DNA of 64,000 bases, taken from Streptomyces morookaense (lineage in GTDB: Bacteria > Actinomycetota > Actinomycetes > Streptomycetales > Streptomycetaceae). The notes below the pieces were generated by a model. It had not been told where the DNA came from and searched no databases. It saw only the letters and a list, made by a program, of their open reading frames with translations. This document shows, piece by piece, positions 1 to 8,418 of this stretch. Made by a program: the position numbers and the translations under genes. The first letter of the stretch is position 1. Every line of letters begins with the position of its first letter. The DNA lies in contig NZ_JABBXF010000030.1 of NCBI RefSeq assembly GCF_013030945.1, positions 85,391 to 149,390 on the forward strand, given 5' to 3'.

Positions 1-1614
1 ATCCCCGATGCGTACGCGCGTGAACTGCTCGACCTCGGCCGCCGCGGCCCGGACGACGTCCAGCAGCGGCGCGGGGACGGCGTGCACCCGGCCGGGGCGC
101 TCGTCGGCCAGGACCAGCAGGTTCTCGCAGTGGCGGCGGATGCGGGTGGCCAGGTGGTCGACCCGGAAGAGGCCCTCCAGCTTCGCCGGGTGGGCCTCGT
201 TCCGCTCGAGTTCGGAGATCATTTCGAGTTGGCGGTAGACCAGGAGCTGGCTGCGGCGGCCCATCGAGGCCAGCATCGCGCTGACGCTCTTGCGCAGCAT
301 GGCCTGGTCGGCGGCCTGACGCACGGCCTCGTGGATGACGGCGTCGAAGGCCCGGGAGACGTCCCCGACCTCGTCTCGGGTGCCGAGGTCGACGGGTTCC
401 GTGCTCAAATCCACCTGTCCCGGCGCCTGTTGGGAGATCGAGGCGACCAGGGCCGGGAGTTGATGTTCGGCGGCCTGCAGGGCGGCGCGGCGCAGCCGTC
501 GCAGCCGGCTGACGAGCGAGTGTGCGGCGACGGCCGCCACCAGCAGGGACAGGCCCAGGGCCACGGCGACGAACGCGCTGTCCAGGGCGGCGTCCTTCCT
601 GGCCTGTGCCTTCGCCGCCGCGATGGAGTCGAGCATTCTTCCGGTGACCTCGGACTCCACCGTGCGCAGGCCCTCCAGGGCCTGGCTGGCGGTCCGGTGC
701 CACTCCTGTGCCTGCAGCGCCGGCGCGGCACCCCTGCTGTCGCCCTTGGTATCGCGCTGGGCGGCGGCCGCGGCGGTACGGGCCATGGTGCCGGTCTCCG
801 CGAGGTGTTGGGCGATGCGCTGGTAGGCCGCCGCGTCCTGGGGGACGGCGGCGGAGCGGAACTGGCGCAGGGCGATGTCCTGGAAGCCCTGGGAGACCAG
901 CAGGGCCGCGGCCACGTCGGGGGTGACGCGCCCGTGGGCGATGGCGGCGTTCAGCAGGGCGCGTTCGCTGGACAGGGACAGTTTGCCGACGGACAGCGCG
1001 TACAGCGCCCACCCTTCGGTGGAGGCCGTGTCGCCGCCGTGGTTAGCCTCCGTGCCCAGGCTCAGCAGCGGGAGGACGAGGTCGGAGTAGGCGGTCTGGC
1101 TCGCGACGGTGTCCATGGCGTCGGTGAAGGCCTTGTCGCGGACGTCCGTCAACGCGTGCAGTGCGGACTCGGCGTCGGCCACGCGCTGGGTGACGCGCAC
1201 GTCGCCGTGGGTGTCCTGCGCCCGGGAGCGGAAGGCGATCAGGGCGCGGTCGGTTGCGGCGCGGTGTTCGCGCACGGCGTCGCCGGGCTTGCCCGGGGTG
1301 AGTGCGGCGATGTCGCGTTCGTTCTCCAGGGCGTGGGCGAGTGTGGTGGCCGAGACGACGAGGCGGACGGTGGCCTCGGTGCGGGTCAACTGCTCGGCCT
1401 TGTCGAGGGAGTGGGTGACCCGGGGCACGGCGAGGCTGATACAGAGGGCTGCGGGGAGTACGAGGACGAGCGTCATCCGAGTCCTCAGGCGCCAGTGGCG
1501 CGGGCGGGAAAGGAGCCGCAGGGGGCCGTCACCGCGGTGTGGCCGACTCCGGGCGGTGCGGGTGCCGTCCTCGCCCGGGTCCGGTCGCGAGGGGTTGCTC
1601 AGGGGAATGTTCAT
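1..1614 (-). CDS. Nitrate/nitrite-sensing-type sensor histidine kinase, C-terminus off the left edge
   Basis: The frame is open from an ATG at 1614 to the window edge (538 codons). It shows a basic cytoplasmic N-terminus, a membrane segment beginning MTLVLVLPAALCISLAV, and a long extracellular helical region that follows the NIT (nitrate/nitrite sensing) pattern with repeated Ala-rich helices. A second membrane segment, a HAMP-like stretch and a dimerisation helix containing LERNEAHPAKLEGLFRVDHL come next. That helix is typical of Streptomyces conservon (CvnA-like) kinases. The ATP-binding domain lies outside the window. No conservon partners (roadblock protein, DUF742, GTPase) lie upstream, but they would normally be downstream, beyond the edge. 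The signal sensed is unknown. Confidence 0.85.
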   Translation of the reverse strand, partial: MNIPLSNPSRPDPGEDGTRTARSRPHRGDGPLRLLSRPRHWRLRTRMTLVLVLPAALCISLAVPRVTHSLDKAEQLTRTEATVRLVVSATTLAHALENERDIAALTPGKPGDAVREHRAATDRALIAFRSRAQDTHGDVRVTQRVADAESALHALTDVRDKAFTDAMDTVASQTAYSDLVLPLLSLGTEANHGGDTASTEGWALYALSVGKLSLSSERALLNAAIAHGRVTPDVAAALLVSQGFQDIALRQFRSAAVPQDAAAYQRIAQHLAETGTMARTAAAAAQRDTKGDSRGAAPALQAQEWHRTASQALEGLRTVESEVTGRMLDSIAAAKAQARKDAALDSAFVAVALGLSLLVAAVAAHSLVSRLRRLRRAALQAAEHQLPALVASISQQAPGQVDLSTEPVDLGTRDEVGDVSRAFDAVIHEAVRQAADQAMLRKSVSAMLASMGRRSQLLVYRQLEMISELERNEAHPAKLEGLFRVDHLATRIRRHCENLLVLADERPGRVHAVPAPLLDVVRAAAAEVEQFTRVRIGD

Positions 1615-1785
1615 GATGATCGGCGACCACGCTAGGGAGCGGCGCCGTCGGCGTCCCGCGGCAAAGGTCGCGTCTCATGTCACCAAAAGGAGACATTTCC
1701 AAACCGATCGTCCGGCTTCATCTCACCACATTCGCACAAGGTCAAGCCGAACAGCACCTGTCCGCTGGTGACGTGGGGCGCGTCC

Positions 1786-2319
1786 CTACGGATGGATGCT
1801 CAGCCGGGTCAGTGCCGTGGTGTGTTGGATGCCCCCACCGATTACGCAGTCGGTCGGAAGGCTGCCCGGCACTGTCTGGATGGTCTTCTCGGCAGCCGCC
1901 CCTTTGCCGCGGCCGCCGACGACTGTTCCCTTGAGCAGGGCGGTGTTGACACCCGCCGCGCGGACAGAGGGCCCGGCCTGGTAGGCGATGACCGTAGTGG
2001 CACCGTCCGCGTAGTGCAGGATCTCCTGGGACCGGTTCCAGGAGAGGAGCAGACAGCTTCCTCCGGTCTCCCCCTCGGTGTGGTACGCGGCCGTGATGCC
2101 GTGACCTGAGGCGTCCGTGCAGTGGTAGGTCCCATCCACGGTGACCTTGGCGGACCCGGCGGAGGACAGGCCGAGCCCCGGCCCGTAGGTGATGTTCTCC
2201 TGGCCCGTGCAGTCCATGGCGGTATGGTCGTGCGCCTGCGCCGCGGGTGCCCCGGCGACGGTGGCCGCGAGCAGGACGAGGGAGGACAAGGTGACGACTG
2301 CGCCGCGCTTGCCGATCAC
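1786..2319 (-). CDS. Small secreted protein of unknown function
   Basis: The GTG at 2319 is chosen as start because AAAGGA sits 6 bases upstream; a longer frame upstream lacks coding character. The 177-residue product begins with a clear Sec signal peptide (basic start, TLSSLVLLAATVAG core, cleavage after APAAQA). The mature part has six cysteines that could form disulfides and no domain I recognise. It is probably exported outside the cell. It points away from the adjacent polyketide synthase relic and has no operon partner. Confidence 0.7.
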   Translation of the reverse strand: MIGKRGAVVTLSSLVLLAATVAGAPAAQAHDHTAMDCTGQENITYGPGLGLSSAGSAKVTVDGTYHCTDASGHGITAAYHTEGETGGSCLLLSWNRSQEILHYADGATTVIAYQAGPSVRAAGVNTALLKGTVVGGRGKGAAAEKTIQTVPGSLPTDCVIGGGIQHTTALTRLSIHP

Positions 2320-2504
2320 GATGAGTCCTTTCGTAGCCCGAACACGGTGTGGACAGCGCCACTTGGCTACCCACTGACATCTTGGATTGCACCGCCTCCC
2401 TGGACGGTCAGGAGCATCGTGGCGTCCCCACACCCCGGTGTGCGCCCTGCGCCTCACCGCACGCCCTGCCCGGGGCATTGCGGCGACGTCACCGTGGACC
2501 ATCA

Positions 2505-3115
2505 CGGGACCATCGAGTACCGCAACCTCCCCTGCCGTTGGCCGAATACCGTAAGCCTCGTGACTTCAGCGAGTAGAACCGGACGTGGGCGGCGATAGCC
2601 CGTCAAGTCGGCCAACAGGCCCTGACCCGCGCCCTTCAGGCGGCGGAGATCTCACCCGACGTGGTCGGGGCCATCGCCACGACCACCACCGGGGCCTCGG
2701 TCGCGTCCTTCGACGCCGGCCCCGTCCAGCAGGTGGGCCTGGATCGGCATGTGGTCCGGATGCCACTGTTCGGCCTCGGCTGTGCGGGGGGCGCCGCCGG
2801 ACTGGCGCGGGTGCATGACTATCTGCGCGGCCATCCGGACCAGGTGGCCGTCCTGGTCTCCGTCGAGCTGTGCTCGCTGGATTTCCACCGAACACCTGAT
2901 GGGCACGCACCTGGGGACCGACGGGTCCGCAGTGTTCCTGGCCCCGGACGTCCCGGACGCCGCCGAGAAGCACCTGCCCGGCGAGGTGCACGGCTTTCTG
3001 GCCCGACACCGGCCGACCACGGCGGACATCACCTCCTGGATCTGCCACCCCGGCGGCCCGAAGGTCCTCGAGGCCCTGGACCGTTCCCTCTGCCCGCCGC
3101 CCGGTGCGCTCGCCC
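2505..3115 (+). pseudogene. Degenerate type III polyketide synthase
   Basis: A translated stretch from about 2505 matches the intact type III synthase at 38328-39437 segment by segment: LPLAEYRKPRDFSE, then a TAG stop at 2574-2576, [22 protein letters not shown], and the active-site block [14 protein letters not shown] with its cysteine. Near 2890 the reading frame shifts and about 65 residues are missing. Homology resumes with [20 protein letters not shown] and the catalytic-His block [14 protein letters not shown]. The end with the catalytic Asn is gone and transposase sequence takes over. No start codon or N-terminal 60 residues can be found. It is non-functional as written. Confidence 0.8.
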
Positions 3116-3425
3116 GCAGCCGGACCTCGCCGGCCCGGTGCGGGCTGTGGTCGAGCGGCTGATCGCGGCTGCTCAGCGGCAGCGTGACGACCGGGACACA
3201 TCCTGGTCGTGATGGACGTGGGCCATGACGTGATGCGCCTCGCCCGGGTGCTGCGCGACCTGCCCGTCGAGCTGGTCGGGCGCCTTCGTTCGATCGCGCG
3301 TGGGGCCGGGGCCATCCCCCGCTCACCCACCGCCCGGCCTGGATCAATCCGAACGGAGAACTCCCCCTGGCCGAGGGCACATCGATCCGCCTCAGGGCCG
3401 ACCACCTTCCCGGCGACCGGAGAGC
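3116..3425 (+). pseudogene. Transposase remnant abutting the dead synthase
   Basis: Three frames carry pieces of one DDE-type Streptomyces transposase: [15 protein letters not shown] near 3145, [15 protein letters not shown] then DLPVELVGRLRS near 3209-3290, and WINPNGELPLAEGTSIRL then ADHLPGD near 3340-3420. Two frameshifts separate them and both ends of the protein are missing. The order and spacing match the middle of the family, so this is one decayed copy rather than chance. It lies directly at the point where homology to the polyketide synthase stops. Confidence 0.65.
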
Positions 3426-3441
3426 GTCTCCCGACGGTGTG

Positions 3442-5010
3442 TCAGGCGAACCGGGTGATCGCGGCGAGCCCGTCGCGTAGCGCGGAACCGCTCGCGGGGC
3501 GGTCGCGCCAACGGGCGCCGATGTGGCCGTCGGGCCGGACCAGCAGTGCTCCGCGCGAACCGAGGCCGTAACCACCCTCGGGGAAGGGCTCGATACGCAG
3601 CGGCCAGGGTGCGGTGGTGGCCTGTTGCGCCCAGCGGACAGGATCCGGAGTGAACAGAGTGAACCATTCCCCGACGGCGTCGAGCGTGGAGCGGTCGTCC
3701 GTCAGCCACAGGTGCGGCATGCGGCGGCCCGGCTCCGCGGTGGGGACGTAGTCGGTTCCGGTGTCGGGCGGGGCGGCGTCGCCGGTGAGGACGGCGGCGG
3801 AGCGGTAGGTGACGCCGAGTACGAGGCCGAGCTGGGCGAAGTACCGCTCGGACCAGGGAAGTTCGACCCTGCCCGACGCCGCTTCGCCGGTTCGGAGCTG
3901 CTCACGGCGTCGGTTCTGCACCTCCAGCATGAGCCGGGTGTTGGCGACGGTCTGACGGAGCGTCTGGTCGGCGACGGGGTGCCGTTCCGGCTCGTACGTC
4001 TCCAACAGGCCCGTCCCGGCCCGCCCGTGGAGCACACCCGCCAGCTTCCAGCACAGGTTGTGCACGTCGGAGAGGCCGGCGTTCATACCCAGGCCGCCGA
4101 CAATGGGGACCGCGTGCGCGGCGTCGCCGGCCAACAGGATCCGGCCGTGGCGGAAGCGTTCGGCGACGAACGCATTCATCACCCAGTGCTGCACCCGCAG
4201 CACGTCGACCCGTACGTCACCCCGTACGCCGGCTCCGCCGCCCAGGGCACGCGAGACGAGGCCGGGCCAGTCGGCGTGGGCGGCATCATCGGGGGTGGGG
4301 ACGAACCAGGCCCAGCCGCCTTCGGGGTAGAGCGGGGCGAACAGTCCGCGCACGGTGAAGTAGAGGCCGGCGGGCTGCCGGTCGCACCAACGGCCGAGGT
4401 CGGCGTCGAACACGACGGTGGTGAAGTCTCCCATCGCCCCGGGACCGCTGGTGCCGATGCCGAGCCGCTGCCGGACGGTGGAGTTCGCACCGTCGGCGGC
4501 GAGGACGTAGCGGGCACGCACCCGAGCCTCTTCACCGCGCCGATGATCGGCGAGTACGGCCGTGACGCCGTCGGCTTCCTCGGTCAGGCCGACGAGCTCG
4601 ACGCCGAACCGTACGGGCGCATCCGCCGCCGCCAGCAGGACGGGCTCCAGCCGGTCCTGCGAGGTGACCACGCCCCGCACGGGGCTCTCCGGAACCGGTG
4701 CGTTGATCCCGGCCATCGCCGCCGTGGCGAATTCGGGGCCGCACAGGGTGTCGCGGAAGCGGATGCGGCCGTACTCCGGCGCGAACGCTCCGGCGGTGAT
4801 CCTTTCGGCGAGTCCCAGGCTGCGGAAGATCTCCATCGAACGCACGTTGACCAGCCGGGCCCGGGGAAAGGGCGACAGCTCCCGGTGCTTCTCGACCAGC
4901 AGCGTCCGCACGCCCCAGCGCTCCAGCAGCGCCCGGGCGGTGAGCCCGACCGGCCCGCCGCCGACGATCAGCACCGGTACCTCGGCTTCGCCGATGTCGC
5001 TGTACGGCAC
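3442..5010 (-). CDS. FAD-dependent aromatic monooxygenase (UbiH/PHBH family)
   Basis: Start is GTG 5010, with AAGGAG 7 bases upstream (522 residues). The N-terminal dinucleotide fold has GGGPVG at residues 17-22, the NADPH/FAD-linked DG motif is at about 173-174 (AADGAN), and the ribityl-binding GDAAH motif is at 295-299. This order defines flavoprotein hydroxylases that insert one oxygen into phenolic rings with NAD(P)H. The C-terminal domain of about 130 residues is the thioredoxin-like extension of larger members such as MhpA or PgaE. The natural substrate is unknown. It lies beside a dead type III polyketide synthase, and S. griseus SrsC is a flavin hydroxylase working with such a synthase, so a former partnership is possible but unproven. 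Confidence 0.85.
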   Translation of the reverse strand: MPYSDIGEAEVPVLIVGGGPVGLTARALLERWGVRTLLVEKHRELSPFPRARLVNVRSMEIFRSLGLAERITAGAFAPEYGRIRFRDTLCGPEFATAAMAGINAPVPESPVRGVVTSQDRLEPVLLAAADAPVRFGVELVGLTEEADGVTAVLADHRRGEEARVRARYVLAADGANSTVRQRLGIGTSGPGAMGDFTTVVFDADLGRWCDRQPAGLYFTVRGLFAPLYPEGGWAWFVPTPDDAAHADWPGLVSRALGGGAGVRGDVRVDVLRVQHWVMNAFVAERFRHGRILLAGDAAHAVPIVGGLGMNAGLSDVHNLCWKLAGVLHGRAGTGLLETYEPERHPVADQTLRQTVANTRLMLEVQNRRREQLRTGEAASGRVELPWSERYFAQLGLVLGVTYRSAAVLTGDAAPPDTGTDYVPTAEPGRRMPHLWLTDDRSTLDAVGEWFTLFTPDPVRWAQQATTAPWPLRIEPFPEGGYGLGSRGALLVRPDGHIGARWRDRPASGSALRDGLAAITRFA

Positions 5011-5129
5011 TCGACGTCTCCTTGTGCCGGGGCGGGAATCCTCGATTCCCCGTCGCGGAGTCCCGATCGTACGCGGACAGGGGCACCGAACCCGGCAGGC
5101 GGCCGGCGGCCCGTCGGCAACGGGCGTGT

Positions 5130-5798
5130 CTACCGCCCGCTGTCCGTCAGCCCGGCCTCGTACGCCAGGATCGCCGCCTGCGTACGGTTGTCCAGGCCGA
5201 GTTTGGCGAGCATCCGGGAGACGTAGGTCTTCACGCTCGCCTGCGACAGGTACAGCCTTCCCGCGATCTGAGCGTTCGTCAGCCCCATGCCGACGAGCTC
5301 CAGCACGCGCCGTTCGCTGCCGCTGAGTTGGGCCAGCCGCTGTTCCGTTCCCTCGCCGCCCGCCCGCTCGGTGGTCGAAGCGCGGCGCACCAGGCTGTCG
5401 AGGACCTCGGGGGAGACGACCCGGCCGCCGGCGAGGACGGTGCGCAGTGCGGAGGCGAGCCGCCGGGGGCACAGGTCCTTGAGCAGGAATCCGGCGGCTC
5501 CGGCCTCCAGGGCGTCGAGGACGCGGTCGTCGACGTCGAAGTTGGTGAGCATCAGCACCTTGGGCGGCCGTGTGAAGCGCATCAGCTGTTCCGTCGCGGC
5601 GACCCCGTCCACGCGCGGCATGCGGACGTCCATGAGGACGACGTCGGGGCGGTGGGTGCGGGCCTTGACGAGGGCGTCGGCGCCGTCCTCCGCCTCCGCC
5701 ACCACGTCGAACTCCGGCGCGGAATCGAGCAGCAGGCGCATGCCGGAGCGGATCAGCGCCTGGTCGTCGGCCACCAACACGGACGCGGTCACGGTCAC
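5130..5798 (-). CDS. NarL/FixJ-family response regulator
   Basis: The 222-residue protein has a receiver domain with acidic pair D11/D12, phospho-acceptor D57 in VVLMDVRMP and the conserved lysine in FLLKDL. A LuxR-type helix-turn-helix (LSGSERRVLELVGMGLTNAQ onward) forms the C-terminus. The recognition helix and what follows (ASVKTYVSR.LAKLGLDNRT) are almost identical to the regulator at 7636-8310, so the two probably recognise the same DNA. It is divergent from the kinase at 6227, its likely partner. A DevR-like palindrome lies in the shared upstream region. Start ATG 5798 gives a normal N-terminus. Confidence 0.92.
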   Translation of the reverse strand: MTVTASVLVADDQALIRSGMRLLLDSAPEFDVVAEAEDGADALVKARTHRPDVVLMDVRMPRVDGVAATEQLMRFTRPPKVLMLTNFDVDDRVLDALEAGAAGFLLKDLCPRRLASALRTVLAGGRVVSPEVLDSLVRRASTTERAGGEGTEQRLAQLSGSERRVLELVGMGLTNAQIAGRLYLSQASVKTYVSRMLAKLGLDNRTQAAILAYEAGLTDSGR

Positions 5799-5870
5799 AC
5801 GCGCTCCTTCACTGTTCTCGTGTTCTCGGCGTTGATCTTTCCGACCCTGTCATGTGCAGCAAGAGCACCA

Positions 5871-5890
5871 TAAGGGACCTAAGTCCCGAG
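5871..5890. promoter_or_regulatory. DevR/DosR-like box in the divergent signalling promoter
   Basis: GGGAC (5874-5878), spacer CTAA and GTCCC (5883-5887) form a perfect inverted repeat with the same arms and 4-base spacing as the dormancy-regulon box bound by DevR/DosR. AAGTCCCG recurs about 25 bases to the right. The rest of 5799-6226 shows no gene; TTACCGGTAA near 5954 is a second short palindrome. Confidence 0.5.
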
Positions 5891-6226
5891 TCCGTCCCTG
5901 CCGAAAGTCCCGCGGCACGCGGGGCGGAACACCTCCGATCACCCTTCAATTACTTACCGGTAATCCCGTAACTGACGTGGTTTCATACGGGCGTCCACCT
6001 GGAGAAACGCTTTGCTTTTCGATCGATTTCGTGGGTTAGAGTGGGAAATCCGATGCCGGCCGGAGCCACATGGACGTGCGTGCACCGTCCGGCTTCCGAG
6101 ACGCCGAAAGCAGCTCCATGGTCCCCCGCGTCACTCCCCACCACCGCTCGCAGACCGCTCCCCTCCTGGAGGTCCGGCCGGCCCCGCCCAGGGAACGGCC
6201 GCCCACCGCCCGCGCGTTGACACCTG

Positions 6227-7585
6227 ATGAGCCGTCATGTCCGTGACCGCCCTCCGGTGCACAAGGGCAGGCTCATGACCGCAGAACATTCCCTCCGCAC
6301 CGGCAGCCGCACCGACAGCTGCACCGGCAGCAGACCGTGGCCGCTCCGTCCCCCGGTCCCGGACCCCCCGCGCACGCGACGACGTCTCGCATCCCTGACC
6401 GCGGCCGTACGCTCCGCGTGGCGGCGCCCGCCGCTCCCGGCCGTCCTCGACGGTCCGCGCCGGCACCTGCTCTGCGACGCCGGGATCGCGCTCCTCGTCG
6501 CCGCCGCGTCGTGCCTGCAGCTGCACTCCCTGAGCGCGACCGGCCTGGTGCACGGCTACTGTCTCTCCTCGGCGATCGCCGTCGCCGCCGCGGCCACGCT
6601 CGTCCTGCGCCGCCGCGCGCCCGAACTCTGCCTGCTCGCCGGGCTGGCCGCCAGCTTCGCCTCGGACGAGCGGACCCCGCTGTTCGCCGCCTCGTACGCC
6701 GTCGCGCACTACGGTCGACGGTCACGGTTCGTGCTCGTGACCGTCGTGGCCGTCATCTACCTCGTCACCCGGCACTCCATCGGCATGGCCGATGCCACCG
6801 CCGCGCAGCTGTACTACGGGGTCGTCGTCGAGATCGCCTTCCCGGCCGTGTTCGGCGGGCTCGTCCGGCACCAGCGCTCGGTGCGCGAGCTGCTGAAGGA
6901 ACGGCTTGAGCGGTCCGGGAGCGCGGTCGAGAGTGCGACCCGGTTCGCGCTGCTGGAGGAACGCACCCGGCTCGCCTTCGACATCCACGACCACATCGGC
7001 CACCAGGCCACCTTCCTGGCACTGCGGGCCGGCGCGCTCGAACGGGTGCCGGGCCTGCCCGGCGAGGCCCGGCAGGGGGCGGTCGCCGTGCGGGAGGCGG
7101 CACATCGGGTGATGGCCGACCTGCGGCAGATGCTGGAGGTGCTGCGCGACGGCGACGGACGGCGGGCGGCACTGACCGGCCCCACCAGCTGTGCGGAGTT
7201 CCTGGGCGGGCTGGTGCGCAACATGTCCGCCGTGGGCATGGCCGCGGAGTACCGGCTGCACGGCACCGCGCGGCCGCTGCCCGCGGAGACCGAGCGGCTG
7301 CTGTACCGGATCTGCCGGGAGAGCTTCACCAACGCGGCCAAGTACGCGCCCGGTGCGGCGGTTGCGGCCGAACTCTCCTTCCTGGACGAGCAGGTCGTGC
7401 TGGAGGTGCGCAACGGGCCGCCGTCCGGGACCGTTTCGCTGCGCAGCTCGGGCCGGATGGGCCTGACGGGACTGCGGCTGCGGACTGCGGAGGCGGGCGG
7501 CGCGCTGAGCGCGGAACCGCTGCGCGACGGGGGCTTCCGGGTACGGGCCGAGCTGCCCGTACCCGCGGAGCCGCCCGCGCCGTGA
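6227..7585 (+). CDS. Membrane sensor histidine kinase, NarX/DesK type
   Basis: The frame opens at ATG 6227; a second ATG at 6275 is an equally good start because neither has a strong ribosome site. Four to five hydrophobic helices (about residues 84-210) precede a HisKA_3 dimerisation helix with the phosphorylated His 254 in FDIHDHIGH and a GHKL ATPase domain (N-box FTNAAKYAPGA, then GRMGLTGLRLR). This is the usual architecture of kinases paired with NarL-type regulators. It lies 51 bases upstream of the regulator at 7636 and divergent from the one at 5798, so it could phosphorylate either or both. The membrane part has no recognisable ligand domain. Confidence 0.88.
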   Translation: MSRHVRDRPPVHKGRLMTAEHSLRTGSRTDSCTGSRPWPLRPPVPDPPRTRRRLASLTAAVRSAWRRPPLPAVLDGPRRHLLCDAGIALLVAAASCLQLHSLSATGLVHGYCLSSAIAVAAAATLVLRRRAPELCLLAGLAASFASDERTPLFAASYAVAHYGRRSRFVLVTVVAVIYLVTRHSIGMADATAAQLYYGVVVEIAFPAVFGGLVRHQRSVRELLKERLERSGSAVESATRFALLEERTRLAFDIHDHIGHQATFLALRAGALERVPGLPGEARQGAVAVREAAHRVMADLRQMLEVLRDGDGRRAALTGPTSCAEFLGGLVRNMSAVGMAAEYRLHGTARPLPAETERLLYRICRESFTNAAKYAPGAAVAAELSFLDEQVVLEVRNGPPSGTVSLRSSGRMGLTGLRLRTAEAGGALSAEPLRDGGFRVRAELPVPAEPPAP

Positions 7586-7635
7586 ACGCGCCCTGCGCGA
7601 CCCTCACTTATGAGAACCGAGACCGAAGGGGACTC

Positions 7636-8310
7636 ATGTCCATCCGCGTCATGATCGTGGACGATCAGGCCATCATCCGCATGGGCCTGACCATGCTGGT
7701 GGATTCCTCGGACGACTTCGAGGTGGTCGCCGAGGCGGGCGACGGGGCCGAGGCGCTGAGCCAGGTGGCGGCCCACCGGCCGGACGTGGTCCTGATGGAC
7801 CTGAACATGCCTCGCGTCGACGGCGTCGAGGCCACCCGCCGCCTGATGCGGCTGCCCGAGCCGCCGATGGTGCTGGTCCTGAGCGTGTTCGACGCGGACG
7901 CGCGGGTGCTCGAAGCGCTGGAGGCGGGGGCGTGCGGCTTCCTGCTGAAGGACCTGCGGCCGGAGGAGCTGTTCGCGGCGCTGCACACGGTCGCCTCGGG
8001 GTGCCGGGTGGTGGCACCGGAGGTGCTGACGAGCCTGGTGCGCCGGGCCGCCGATCACACGCCGATCCGGGTGAACGGGGCCGGGGAGAAGCTGTCCCTG
8101 CTCAGCCAGGGCGAACGCCGGGTGCTGGCCCTGGTGGCAGCGGGAATGACGAACGCCGAAATAGCCCGGACCCTGCATCTGTCGGGAGCCAGCGTGAAGA
8201 CGTACGTCTCCCGGACCCTGGCCAAGCTCGGGCTGGACAACCGCACCCAAGCGGCCATCATCGCCTACGAGATGGGCCTCGCCCCGCGGGCGCAGTCCCC
8301 GACTGGTTGA
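7636..8310 (+). CDS. NarL/FixJ-family response regulator
   Basis: Start ATG 7636 is preferred over a GTG at 7582 because AAGGGG lies 5 bases upstream and the receiver begins at once (MSIRVMIVDDQ). The 224-residue protein has D10/D11, phospho-acceptor D55 in VVLMDLNMP, FLLKDL, and a LuxR-type helix-turn-helix ending SVKTYVSRTLAKLGLDNRT. It is a close paralogue of the regulator at 5130-5798 and sits between two membrane kinases. The arrangement suggests a local duplication that produced a branched phosphorelay. Confidence 0.92.
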   Translation: MSIRVMIVDDQAIIRMGLTMLVDSSDDFEVVAEAGDGAEALSQVAAHRPDVVLMDLNMPRVDGVEATRRLMRLPEPPMVLVLSVFDADARVLEALEAGACGFLLKDLRPEELFAALHTVASGCRVVAPEVLTSLVRRAADHTPIRVNGAGEKLSLLSQGERRVLALVAAGMTNAEIARTLHLSGASVKTYVSRTLAKLGLDNRTQAAIIAYEMGLAPRAQSPTG

Positions 8311-8418
8311 ATTCTTCGCCTTTCCTTTCACCCTTTGCCCGACGCACCCGACCGTTCGGTATGACAACGTGGCCGTTCTTGTCCGAATGGACCCGAGTGG
8401 ATACCGAGTCGAAGCGGA

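Noticed and set aside
1..1614. Conservon (cvn) operon
   Set aside because: The kinase fits, but the roadblock, DUF742 and GTPase genes that define a conservon would lie outside the window, so it cannot be claimed.
82..1635. A 517-codon plus-strand frame at the left edge
   Set aside because: It is antisense to the sensor kinase, whose translation gives membrane helices and a conserved dimerisation helix.
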